Source of the DNA: Larkinella arboricola
Lineage (GTDB): Bacteria > Bacteroidota > Bacteroidia > Cytophagales > Spirosomataceae
Reading direction: 5' to 3'
DNA length: 64,000 nucleotides
NCBI RefSeq assembly: GCF_003259745.1
Contig: NZ_QLMC01000001.1
Location: 124,001 to 188,000, forward strand
The position numbers and the translations under genes were made by a program. The number at the start of each line of letters is the position of its first letter. The stretch's first letter is position 1. The notes below the pieces were generated by a model, which was given only the letters and a program-made list of their open reading frames with translations, was not told the origin of the DNA and made no database searches. Positions 1 through 7,988 of this stretch are shown here, piece after piece.

Positions 1-1
1 C

Positions 2-457
2 TTCGAACTAAACCTGTTTTTGCAGGGCGTTCAGGGGAATAACCTGTTCAATGCCAGCGCTATGGGAAGTACCATCGACTACGGTTTCGGGTTGAATATG
101 CCCCGCGAGGTGTTCCTGGATCACTGGTCGCCAACGAATCCGAACGCCAAATATCCAATTATTAGCAACAGCGTCAACGCCCGGGCGTCGGATCGCTACA
201 TCGAGGACGGTTCCTTCCTGCGTCTGAAAAATATTCAACTGTCGTATACGCTGCCCCTCCAGGCCTGGAATGTGAATTGGGTACGCTCCGTACAACTCTA
301 CGCCAGTGGGCAAAACCTGCTGACGTTCACCAACTACTCGTGGTGGGATCCGGATGTTAATTCGCGGGGAGGCTCCAACTCGACGGCGCAGGGACTTGAC
401 TTTTACAGCTACCCCGTTGCCAAATCTGTCACCTTCGGCCTGCGGGTCGGCTTTTAA
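2..457 (+). CDS. SusC-type TonB-dependent outer membrane receptor, C-terminal part (5' end outside window)
   Basis: The reading frame is open from base 2 to the stop at 455-457, so this is the last ~151 residues of a gene that starts upstream of the window. It shows the typical end of SusC/RagA receptors: YIEDGSFLRLKNIQLSY, then LYASGQNLLTFTNY, then DPDVNSRGG, ending in alternating hydrophobic residues and a terminal Phe (GLRVGF), the usual signature of the last beta-strand of an outer membrane barrel. SusC proteins form the TonB-driven channel of a SusCD complex that imports glycans or other large nutrients. The next gene is susD, as expected. The ligand cannot be read from this fragment. 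Confidence 0.93.
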   Translation, partial: FELNLFLQGVQGNNLFNASAMGSTIDYGFGLNMPREVFLDHWSPTNPNAKYPIISNSVNARASDRYIEDGSFLRLKNIQLSYTLPLQAWNVNWVRSVQLYASGQNLLTFTNYSWWDPDVNSRGGSNSTAQGLDFYSYPVAKSVTFGLRVGF

Positions 458-551
458 TTTTGAATGAGTGAATGATAGAATGAGTGAGTATTAAAGGCAC
501 TTGTCTCTTGAAAAACTATTCTATCATTCCCTCATTCTATCATTCAAAATT
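456..551. repeat. Split inverted repeat, family A copy 1 (susC-susD junction)
   Basis: Left arm 456-488 and right arm 518-551 are complementary. The core GAATGATAGAATGAG (470-484) pairs perfectly with 531-545, and AATTTTGAATGA (456-467) pairs with the end of the right arm. The left arm carries an extra 8-base word (GAATGAGT-like) and the right arm carries two copies of ATTCTATCATTC. The left arm overlaps the susC stop codon. The same sequence family recurs at 54035-54148. It may form a hairpin in the susC-susD mRNA. The function is unknown. Confidence 0.75.
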
Positions 552-561
552 GAAAAGATCT

Positions 562-1995
562 ATGAAAAAGATATTATTTCTTCTCCCGGCTTTGTTTCTG
601 ATGGCGTGCGAAGATGCGCTGAAAGAAGAACCGAAATCTCTGGTTGTTGAAACTTTTTTCAACACGGCGGCTGAAGTGGAAACCGCAGCCAGCGCCATTT
701 ATTCGCCCCTGCGTAACACGAATATGAGCGTCTACGAAGCCACCCTGGAGTCGCAGACCGACTACGCGTTCGGGCGCGGAAGCTGGGCTCCGTTGAGCGA
801 TTTTCAGGGCTTCAATGACGCGAATATCACGCGGGTGGCCGGTTTATGGAACGCCTTTTACCTCAGTATCCGCAATGCCAATCTGGTGATTCGGAGCGCG
901 CCGAAGGGGTCGGCCATCAGCCCCGCCGATGTCGCTAAATACGTGGGGGAAGCCAAATTCATGCGGGCTTTCAATTACTTCCAGCTGGTGCGCAACTGGG
1001 CGGGTGTTCCGATTCGGACCGAAGCCAACATGGACGACATTGACCTGAAACGGAGTACGGCGGAGGAAGTCTACGCCCTGATTCTGGCGGACCTGAAAGA
1101 AGCCGAAGCCGGTTTGCCGGACAATCCCGCCGTTGCGGGCCGACCGACGAAGTGGGCCGCCAAAACCCTGCTGGCGGATGTTTACCTGCAACTGGGCCAG
1201 TTTGCCGAAGCCCGTGACAAAGCCGACGAAGTAATCAAATCCAACAAGTTCTCGCTGGTGCCGGTGACAACCAAGGAAGATTTTCAGACGAAAGTATGGG
1301 GGCCGGATCTGGTTTCGACTTCCGAAGAAATCTTTTACTTGAAATACGCCCGACAGGTCAGCCAGGGAAATTACATGCTCTGGATTTCGAACCACCCCAA
1401 CACCAAACTGTTCAACTTCGGCGGGGCGTATGCGGTGTATGGCGACGCGTCGAATTCGGTGTACAAAGCCTGGGACGACAACGATTTACGGAAAAAGTTG
1501 TGGGATATTGTCGATTTTGGTCTGGGCGCTACAACGCTCGTAAGTTCCAAATTTATTGATACGCAGGCCGTTGGTCAGAATGGAGCCGGGAATGATGATC
1601 CGGTTTACGGCTATTCGGATGTCCTGTTGATTTACGCCGAAGCGGCCAGCCGCGCGGGCAATGGACCAACCGCGGCCGCGATGGAAGCGCTCAACCAGGT
1701 GCATCGCCGGGCGTACGGAAAACCGGCAAATACGCCATCAACCGTCGATTATAAACTGACGGATTACAATGCTGCCACCTTCTGGGATCTGGTGTTGCAG
1801 GAACGGGCGTACGAATTCCAGCTCAGCGGCAAACGCTGGCTTGATCTGAAACGTACCGGCAAAGCCAAAGCGGTTATTCTGACGGCCAAAGGCAAAAACG
1901 TTGTGGATAAACACCTGCTGTGGCCCATTCCGGTTTCGGAAATGAACTACAACAAAGGACTCGACCCGGCCAAAGACCAGAATCCGGGGTATTAA
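562..1995 (+). CDS. SusD/RagB family nutrient-binding outer membrane lipoprotein
   Basis: 477 aa from the ATG at 562. An upstream in-frame start at 484 would add 26 residues encoded by the inverted repeat and is rejected, because 562 gives a clean lipoprotein signal: MKKILFLLPALFLMAC followed by E-D, with Cys as the lipidation site. SusD proteins sit on the cell surface as the lid of the SusC channel and bind the substrate. Family marks include the N-terminal FFNTAAEVETAASAIY region, TPR-like helices in the middle, and the C-terminal ERAYEFQLSGKRWLDLKR and LLWPIPVSEMNYN..L..NPGY. Length is normal to slightly short for the family. It lies 104 bases after susC. The substrate is unknown. Confidence 0.95.
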   Translation: MKKILFLLPALFLMACEDALKEEPKSLVVETFFNTAAEVETAASAIYSPLRNTNMSVYEATLESQTDYAFGRGSWAPLSDFQGFNDANITRVAGLWNAFYLSIRNANLVIRSAPKGSAISPADVAKYVGEAKFMRAFNYFQLVRNWAGVPIRTEANMDDIDLKRSTAEEVYALILADLKEAEAGLPDNPAVAGRPTKWAAKTLLADVYLQLGQFAEARDKADEVIKSNKFSLVPVTTKEDFQTKVWGPDLVSTSEEIFYLKYARQVSQGNYMLWISNHPNTKLFNFGGAYAVYGDASNSVYKAWDDNDLRKKLWDIVDFGLGATTLVSSKFIDTQAVGQNGAGNDDPVYGYSDVLLIYAEAASRAGNGPTAAAMEALNQVHRRAYGKPANTPSTVDYKLTDYNAATFWDLVLQERAYEFQLSGKRWLDLKRTGKAKAVILTAKGKNVVDKHLLWPIPVSEMNYNKGLDPAKDQNPGY

Positions 1996-2005
1996 AAAGT
2001 GAGCC

Positions 2006-2081
2006 GGTTTACGGTTTTCCGTTTACTGACACGTTCGAGAAAATAGGGCGTCAGCCTACTGTAAACAGAAAACCGTAAACC
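2006..2081. repeat. Split inverted repeat between susD and the FAD oxidoreductase gene
   Basis: Arms 2006-2026 and 2061-2081 (GGTTTACGGTTTTCCGTTTAC and its complement) match over 21 bases with one mismatch, separated by 34 bases. No T-run follows directly, so it is not a classical terminator. It could be an attenuator or mRNA-processing hairpin inside the operon. The sequence is unrelated to the 456-551 repeat, but the placement and geometry are alike. Confidence 0.7.
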
Positions 2082-2096
2082 AAAAACCGCAAAATC

Positions 2097-3479
2097 ATGG
2101 AAAAGGTAAAAAGAAGATCGGCTCTCACGGCGCTCGGAGCACTGTCGCTGGGGATGACCACGCCAGGGCTGGCGAAAGGGGAGGTACTGGCCGAACCCTA
2201 CAAATTACAGAAAAAGACCCTGAAAACCGATATTCTGGTAGTCGGGGGTGGAACGGCGGGCGTGGTTGCGGCTATTCAGGCGGCCCGGGCCGGTCGGAAA
2301 GTTATTCTGGTCGAAAACGGCAGTCAACTGGGCGGGACCACCACCACCGGTGGTGTGGCGTTTCCGGGGATTTTCTTCGCCTGGGGCAAACAGGTGATCG
2401 GCGGTATTGGCTGGGAAATGGTGCAGGAAGCCGTTGCGCTCAATGATGACACCCTGCCGGATTTTTCGATTCCGCACGGTCGGCATCATCCGCGCCATCA
2501 GGTGCGCCTGAACGGCCAGCTGTATGCCATGCTGATTGAGGAGAAAACCATTGAAGCGGGGGTGCAAATCCGGTTTTACGAAACGCCCACTTCGGCGGTT
2601 TTCCAGAAAGGCAACTGGGTCGTGCAAACCGTCGGAAAAGGAACCAGTACGGAAATTGTGGCCAATCAGGTGATCGACTGCACGGGCAACGCCTACACGG
2701 CTTCGCTGGCCGGGTTTACGCTGCTGCGCGAATCGGTGACGCAGCCGGGAACGCTCATGTTTCAGATTGGTGGCTACGATTTCAAGTCGCTGGACCTGAA
2801 GATGATTCAGGCGCGTTATCAGGAAGAAATCAAGAAAGGTAATCTGGTGAAAGCCGATTTTCGGAACAACATTGTCGGTTTGCTAAGAAGCGCCGGGGAT
2901 AACATCCAGCACGTGCTGGGGGCCGATTCCACAACGTCGGAAACACACACGAAGGCCAATATCGACGGCCGAATGTCACTGCTAAAAACCCTGCGGTTTT
3001 TGCGGACGCTGCCCGGTTGCGAGAAGACGAAAATTATTGACGTTCAGAACGAAACCGGCGTGCGCGAAACCTACCGCATCGACGGCCATTACAAAATCAC
3101 GCACGAAGATTACGTGACTGGCAAAGTGTTCGACGATGCGGTTTCGTATTCGTATTATCCCATCGACGTGCACGACGAAAACGGTGTGGTTCCCGATCAT
3201 TTAAAAGAAGGGGTGGTCCCCACGATTCCGCTCCGGGCCTTGGTCCCGAAAAACAGCCGGAATTTTCTGGTTGCGGGACGTTGCCTGAGCAGCGACCGGC
3301 TGGCCAATTCGGCCCTGCGCGTGCAGGCGTCGTGCATGGGCATGGGGCAGGCGGCCGGGGCGGCTGCCGCGCTGGCCAGCAGGCTGAACAAAAGTCCGCT
3401 GGAGGTGCCGTTCGCGGATCTCCGGAAACTGATTGAAGAACACGGCGGTATTGTACCGGGTTCGGCGCAAAAAGGCTGA
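2097..3479 (+). CDS. Exported FAD-dependent oxidoreductase (FAD_oxidored family)
   Basis: 460 aa. The N-terminus MEKVKRRSALTALGALSLG has a twin arginine before a hydrophobic stretch, suggesting Tat export with FAD already bound. A Rossmann dinucleotide-binding motif follows at about residues 45-56 (DILVVGGGTAGVVAA), then LVENGSQLGGTTTTGG, the FAD-contact region of this family. The C-terminal FLVAGRCLSSDRLANSALRVQASCMGMGQAAGAAAA is the second FAD-binding block. Members are often encoded beside SusCD systems; reactions are mostly unproven. It sits between susD and two genes for protein flavinylation, so a redox role on the imported ligand is inferred. Substrate and electron acceptor are not visible. 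Confidence 0.85.
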   Translation: MEKVKRRSALTALGALSLGMTTPGLAKGEVLAEPYKLQKKTLKTDILVVGGGTAGVVAAIQAARAGRKVILVENGSQLGGTTTTGGVAFPGIFFAWGKQVIGGIGWEMVQEAVALNDDTLPDFSIPHGRHHPRHQVRLNGQLYAMLIEEKTIEAGVQIRFYETPTSAVFQKGNWVVQTVGKGTSTEIVANQVIDCTGNAYTASLAGFTLLRESVTQPGTLMFQIGGYDFKSLDLKMIQARYQEEIKKGNLVKADFRNNIVGLLRSAGDNIQHVLGADSTTSETHTKANIDGRMSLLKTLRFLRTLPGCEKTKIIDVQNETGVRETYRIDGHYKITHEDYVTGKVFDDAVSYSYYPIDVHDENGVVPDHLKEGVVPTIPLRALVPKNSRNFLVAGRCLSSDRLANSALRVQASCMGMGQAAGAAAALASRLNKSPLEVPFADLRKLIEEHGGIVPGSAQKG

Positions 3480-3488
3480 TTTTAGCGT

Positions 3489-4643
3489 ATGAAGAGCATT
3501 CAGAGATTCGGGTTACTCAACGTACTTTTCGCAGGAATGCTGCTGTTTTCGGCCTACCGAAGCCAGGAAACCATTCGCTATTTTCAGACGCAAACCATTT
3601 CGTTACAGCCGGATACCGTTCAGGCGTATATCGTCGATTTCAAGGATGATGTCGACAACGACACCTTGTTTCAGGCGCGGTCGAAGGAAGGGTATCCGGT
3701 TTTGTATTTCCGGAAAATTAAAACCAGTGTCTGTTTCGACAACAAATGCCGGTTGCTGGACATTGTGGTGTACTGGAACGTAACCGGTCGGTATCTGGGC
3801 TATGAGCTACCGAAAGGAGAGTTTTTGAGTAAAACCGAGCACGAACCGTTCAAGCCGGAGGAATACACCCGCCTGAGCGATCTGCTGTCCGACCCGCTCT
3901 CTCCGCTGGCGAATTTTTCGTACGAGGAACTGGTGCCAAAGCCCGCTTCGGCGGCTGGTGATCTGGATGCGGTTTCGTCGGCTACGGCCAAAAACGTACT
4001 GGATTACGTGGTCGAAGGCGCGGTTTATACGACGTATAAGCTGTGGCACATTGTGTACGGACCGGCGCAGAAAGAAGTCACGGACCTGACCGAAAAGCGG
4101 CTATCGCCCGGTTTTTTGCTGAAAATTCTGGAAAGTCCGGATGCCAGCGACAAACTCTGGGCGCTCAACCACATCCGCGGCTACGTTGAGCTGACGCCGG
4201 AATTGCAAAACGTCCTCCTGGGTTTTATCGATAACAACCAGTTCAACCGGGCCGAACGGGCCATTCATGCGCTCAGTCCGGAAGCGCTGAAAAACGATGC
4301 ACTACAACTGGCGCTGCTGGAAAAATATGGCCGGGTCAACTACGCCCTGAAAAATCAGCTCATTACCAAACTCAAGGAAGCGCCCCAACTGAGCGAGCCC
4401 CTGAAAACCGCCCTGGCTCGGTCGCTGGTCTCGGCCAACGGGGAGTTGCTGAGCAATACGCTGGATCTTTTCCTGCACCACCGCGTGGCCGATCCCGAAA
4501 CTGGCCGGATCATTGCCGGTCTGTTGCAGAATGACAACAATTTCCTGTCCCGAAAAGCGTATACCTACCTGAAAAATGTGAAAATTGAGGACCGGATCGT
4601 TGAGGAGCAACTCAACGCTTACCGTGTCAAACACAATTTGTAG
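3489..4643 (+). CDS. Predicted flavinylated (FMN-carrying) exported protein with helical-repeat C-terminus
   Basis: 384 aa, starting 9 bases after the previous stop. Residues 5-22 form one hydrophobic segment that could be a signal peptide or anchor. Residues 159-170 read LDAVSSATAKNV, which resembles the ApbE target motif D-x-x-S/T-G/S-A-T of FMN-binding domains (as in NqrC and RnfG). The Thr at 166 would take FMN by a phosphoester bond. It is followed by TTYKLWHIVYG, like the T..LW segment after that motif. A Cys pair (C82, C87) lies upstream. Residues ~205-384 are leucine-rich helix pairs resembling HEAT repeats. The gene is followed after 12 bases by apbE, which strongly supports the call. 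Unusual points are Ser in place of Gly in the motif and the helical extension. Confidence 0.6.
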   Translation: MKSIQRFGLLNVLFAGMLLFSAYRSQETIRYFQTQTISLQPDTVQAYIVDFKDDVDNDTLFQARSKEGYPVLYFRKIKTSVCFDNKCRLLDIVVYWNVTGRYLGYELPKGEFLSKTEHEPFKPEEYTRLSDLLSDPLSPLANFSYEELVPKPASAAGDLDAVSSATAKNVLDYVVEGAVYTTYKLWHIVYGPAQKEVTDLTEKRLSPGFLLKILESPDASDKLWALNHIRGYVELTPELQNVLLGFIDNNQFNRAERAIHALSPEALKNDALQLALLEKYGRVNYALKNQLITKLKEAPQLSEPLKTALARSLVSANGELLSNTLDLFLHHRVADPETGRIIAGLLQNDNNFLSRKAYTYLKNVKIEDRIVEEQLNAYRVKHNL

Positions 4644-4655
4644 CGCCGGAAATTC

Positions 4656-5660
4656 ATGAAAGAGGTAGCGTTGATGATCGGTCTTTTTCCGGTTCTTGTG
4701 TCATTTTTGGGTAAACCGGTCCAGCCGCTGCGGCTGGTGGAAACGCCGATGGTAAGCCTGGAAGGCGAAGCGCAGGGAACAACCTACCACATCAAGTACC
4801 CGGATGACCAACAGCGGAATTTCAAACGCGCCATCGATTCCATCCTGGTGGCAATCGACGAATGTTTGTCTACGTACCGTCCTGATTCGGAAATTTCACG
4901 GTTTAATCGCGCGGAATCTCACCGGTTTGAACGGCCGTATTTTTATCCGGTTTTGAAGAAGTCGGCGGAGGTGTACGAAATCACGCAGGGAGCCTTCGAC
5001 CCAACCGTTAAACCGCTGGCCGAAGCCTATGAACAAGCCAAAAAATCCCGTGAACCCTGGTTGCCCAATGTCGATTCGCTGCTCGACTACGTGGGTTTTC
5101 AGTACATCCGTTTCGATGCGGTTTCGGTCCGGAAGTTGAAAAAAAACGTCCGGCTAGATTTTAATGCGCTGGCGCAGGGCTATACCGTCGATGTGCTGGC
5201 GGAGTTTCTGGAAACCAACGGCATTGACCGCTACATGGTGGAAGTCGGCGGGGAATTGCGTTGCCGGGGGCAGCGGAGTGAAGGCCAGTGGTGGAAAGTC
5301 GGGGTTGAAAGCCCGGTCAGGCCCGGCGGTTTGCAGACGACCATCCGGCTGGCAAACCGGGCGATGGCAACCTCGGGCAATTACCGGAATTATTACCGGC
5401 AAAACGGGGAGACGTTCGGCCACATTATCAATCCGAAAACCGGTTTTTCCCGACCTGATGCTCTCCTGAGCGCAACGGTTTTTGCAAAAGATGCCATGAC
5501 AGCCGATGCTTTCGCAACGGCTTTTCTGGTGATGGGGCTGGATGAGACTCGGCGGTTTCTGGCCCGACACCGGGAGCTGGATGCGTATCTGATTTATAAA
5601 GATGAAAAAGGGGCCTTGAACACCGTGATAACAGACGGGATGAAAGGCTTCGTGGACTGA
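4656..5660 (+). CDS. apbE: FAD:protein FMN transferase (ApbE)
   Basis: 334 aa. ApbE splits FAD and transfers FMN to a Thr or Ser of an exported target protein, needing Mg2+. Visible marks in order: GTTYHIKY near residue 41; DECLSTYRPDSEISRFN (68-84); TQGAFDPTVKPL (110-121); LDFNALAQGYTVDVL (167-181); the metal/FAD site VEVGGELRCRG (195-205); ATSGNYRNYY; HIINPKTG; and DAMTADAFATAFLVMG with the metal-binding Asp and Thr. The N-terminus has a short hydrophobic leader without a lipobox Cys. The upstream gene, 12 bases away, carries a flavinylation motif and is the probable substrate. The gene ends 1 base before the convergent hydrolase gene. Confidence 0.95.
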   Translation: MKEVALMIGLFPVLVSFLGKPVQPLRLVETPMVSLEGEAQGTTYHIKYPDDQQRNFKRAIDSILVAIDECLSTYRPDSEISRFNRAESHRFERPYFYPVLKKSAEVYEITQGAFDPTVKPLAEAYEQAKKSREPWLPNVDSLLDYVGFQYIRFDAVSVRKLKKNVRLDFNALAQGYTVDVLAEFLETNGIDRYMVEVGGELRCRGQRSEGQWWKVGVESPVRPGGLQTTIRLANRAMATSGNYRNYYRQNGETFGHIINPKTGFSRPDALLSATVFAKDAMTADAFATAFLVMGLDETRRFLARHRELDAYLIYKDEKGALNTVITDGMKGFVD

Positions 5661-5661
5661 G

Positions 5662-6762
5662 CTATTTTACTTCCCCCGCTACCGGCTTTTGCCCCGCTTT
5701 CGCCCAGTGGCGCAGTTGATCGAAAACCGCTTCGGTTTGTTCGGGCGTAAACCGGCAATGGCCCTGCCCGTCGGTAAACTTCATAACGAACAACTGATCG
5801 TTGCCTGCCTGCCGCACAATGGCATCGTAGGCGGTTCCGATTTCGGGCGGAATTAGCTCGTCATAGGTCGTGTGAACGAGCAAAACCGGGTCGCTGATTT
5901 TACCGCTAAAGATCGTGTACGGACCCAGAAACGAACGGGCTTTGGGCTGGGCCGTCAGCCGGGTTGCCTTCCGATTGACCAACGCATCATCCGGAAAACC
6001 GCCGTACAGCGCGTTCGTATTATCGAACGGATTGCCACCTGCCTGCTGGCTGATGTCGTGGTAGATTTCCTGAAAGAACCAGAGAACACTCGGTACATCC
6101 TTATATTTCACCGCAAACCGGCGGGCAAATTGCTGACCCGTCAGTGAGTCGGTTTGCAGCGCCTTCTGGAGCACATCCGGCGCAACAGGTTTGGCGGTGC
6201 CAGCAGCCAATTTTGTCAAATCCAGGGTGTTGGGATAAAGGGCGTCGAAGGTGACCAGCATGGTAAAGAGGTGGTTCTGTAGCGACTGGTAGATATGACC
6301 GGAGATAGGGCAGAAGGGCAACGCACCCTGATAATGCTGCGGGTATTTCTCGATCGTCGCCAGCGTGATCATACCGCCCATCGAGTGTCCGGTAATAAAG
6401 GTGCTATCGGGCTGACCGTATTTTTTTACGCAATACTGCCGCAACGCTTCCGAATCGTCCACGCCTTCCGCCACCGCCCACCCCTGCCGCCGGTAGGCCG
6501 ACTGCGCCACGGCAAACCCTTTTTTCAGGAAGGGAGTTAGCATGTCTCCGCTCAGAAATCCGCCTTTATGCCCGATGGTTTCATACCCGTGGGCGTAAAT
6601 GAGTAACCGCTTGGGGTTATTCGACTGGCCCCAGGATGCTGGAAAATCGATGCGGTAGCGCGCTCCGTTGATGGTACCGGTATCGACGCGGGCCACGGAG
6701 GCAGGTTGACTCAGGGCGGGTAGCACCAGGCCTAAGAAGAGAACTAAAAGCAAGGGTTTCAT
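5662..6762 (-). CDS. Secreted alpha/beta hydrolase
   Basis: 366 aa from the ATG at 6762. A longer frame to 6969 is open but would run over the start of the divergent gene and lacks a leader, whereas MKPLLLVLFLGLVLPALSQ is a clear signal peptide. The nucleophile motif is GHSMGG with Ser at 127. The likely acid and base are Asp in LLVHTTYDELIPP and His in DGQGHCRF. An oxyanion-type IYAHGYE lies near residue 55. It resembles DUF6351/prolyl-oligopeptidase-like secreted esterases, but the substrate is not readable. It is convergent with apbE and divergent from the next gene. Confidence 0.8.
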   Translation of the reverse strand: MKPLLLVLFLGLVLPALSQPASVARVDTGTINGARYRIDFPASWGQSNNPKRLLIYAHGYETIGHKGGFLSGDMLTPFLKKGFAVAQSAYRRQGWAVAEGVDDSEALRQYCVKKYGQPDSTFITGHSMGGMITLATIEKYPQHYQGALPFCPISGHIYQSLQNHLFTMLVTFDALYPNTLDLTKLAAGTAKPVAPDVLQKALQTDSLTGQQFARRFAVKYKDVPSVLWFFQEIYHDISQQAGGNPFDNTNALYGGFPDDALVNRKATRLTAQPKARSFLGPYTIFSGKISDPVLLVHTTYDELIPPEIGTAYDAIVRQAGNDQLFVMKFTDGQGHCRFTPEQTEAVFDQLRHWAKAGQKPVAGEVK

Positions 6763-6917
6763 GTCATTAAGGAAAGGAACAGGAGCCGAGTTAGCAGAAC
6801 GGTTTGAGAAAAACAAGCCGGTTTCGCAAAAGAAATGTTTATAGTAATTCGGCACCTTTTTAACTTGAATGATTGTTCTGCAACAATAGAACTTTTGATC
6901 AATAACTGACAGCAACG

Positions 6918-7928
6918 ATGAAGTTAAGTGTTTTAGATCAGTCGCCGATCCGGAAAGGCAGTACTGCACGTGAAGCGTTGCAGGAAACCGTGGCGCTGGC
7001 CAAACTAACCGAAGAATTGGGCTACACCCGGTTTTGGGTGTCCGAACACCATAATGTTACGTCTCTTGCCGGTACGACGCCGGAGATTTTAATTGCGCAC
7101 CTTGCCGGGCAAACCGAGTCCATCCGTATCGGTTCGGGTGGGGTGATGCTGCCGCATTACAGCGCCCTGAAAGTAGCCGAAAACTTCCGGATGCTGGAAA
7201 CGCTTTTCCCCGGTCGCATCGACCTCGGTATGGGCCGCGCTCCGGGCGGTGACCGTGTAACGGCCAGCCTGCTCAACCCGACCAATACGTTCAGCGATCA
7301 GGATCTGGTTCAACAACTGTTTGATTTACAGAATTACCTGAACGACCGGTATGCGCCGGGGAGTGTTCAGGCAAAGGTCCGGGCCATGCCCATACCACCG
7401 TCTGTACCGGAGCAGTGGCTCCTGAGTTCGTCGGGCCAGAGCGGTACGCTGGCGGCCCATTTTGGAATGGGTTTTTCGTTTGCGCATTTTATCAACCCCC
7501 ACGGCGGCCCGGAAGCCGTGCAGCATTACCGGGCGCGTTTCCAACCGTCCGAAAATCTGGAGCAGCCGCAGGTCAACGTCGCCATTTTCGTTTTTTGCTC
7601 CAATGACCCCGAAACCGTTCAGCGGCAGCAGGCCATGATCGATTACCGGTTTTTGCAGTACGAAACCCGTGGGAAAGTGGACCCGTTCGACTATGATGAC
7701 ATCAAAACCGTGGATTTTTCACCTGCTGAAGAAGCCCGGATTCAGCATAACCGGCAACGGATGATTATGGGAAATGCGGAGGAGGTAAAAAAACAACTGC
7801 TGATCTATGCCGATCGATACGAGGTGGATGAGCTGATGCTGGTCAACGTGGGGACGGAGTTTGAAGAACGGCTGGAATCATACCGTCTGCTGGCCGAAGC
7901 GTTTGAATTGAAGAGTGTGGTAGCGTAA
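6918..7928 (+). CDS. LLM-class flavin-dependent oxidoreductase (luciferase-like monooxygenase)
   Basis: 336 aa. The N-terminus KLSVLDQSPIRKGSTAREAL and the segments WVSEHHN, IRIGSGGVMLPHYS and LETLFPGRIDLGMGRAPGGD are the hallmark blocks of the MsnO8/YhbW-type branch of the bacterial luciferase superfamily. These TIM-barrel enzymes use reduced FMN and O2 to oxidise small substrates. No signal peptide, so cytoplasmic. The segment RMIMGNAEEVKKQLL near the C-terminus is also typical. It is a single gene followed by a strong hairpin. The substrate is unknown. Confidence 0.9.
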   Translation: MKLSVLDQSPIRKGSTAREALQETVALAKLTEELGYTRFWVSEHHNVTSLAGTTPEILIAHLAGQTESIRIGSGGVMLPHYSALKVAENFRMLETLFPGRIDLGMGRAPGGDRVTASLLNPTNTFSDQDLVQQLFDLQNYLNDRYAPGSVQAKVRAMPIPPSVPEQWLLSSSGQSGTLAAHFGMGFSFAHFINPHGGPEAVQHYRARFQPSENLEQPQVNVAIFVFCSNDPETVQRQQAMIDYRFLQYETRGKVDPFDYDDIKTVDFSPAEEARIQHNRQRMIMGNAEEVKKQLLIYADRYEVDELMLVNVGTEFEERLESYRLLAEAFELKSVVA

Positions 7929-7988
7929 CATTTCTCGACGGCGCGACGGTATTGAAGAACCGATACCGTCGGGCCGTCGAGAAATGTT
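7927..7988. terminator. 26-bp hairpin between convergent genes
   Basis: Arms 7927-7952 and 7963-7988 are complementary with one mismatch and a 10-base loop. The left arm starts inside the stop codon of the + gene and the right arm ends on the first base of the stop codon of the - gene. A TATTTTTTCTT run follows on the + strand. This fits a bidirectional rho-independent terminator and is unusually long. Confidence 0.8.

Noticed and set aside
456-551. CRISPR-like repeats
   Set aside because: There are only two arms at each site, in inverted order, without regular spacers or cas genes.
484-561. Upstream start for susD
   Set aside because: It would translate the inverted repeat and hide the lipoprotein signal.
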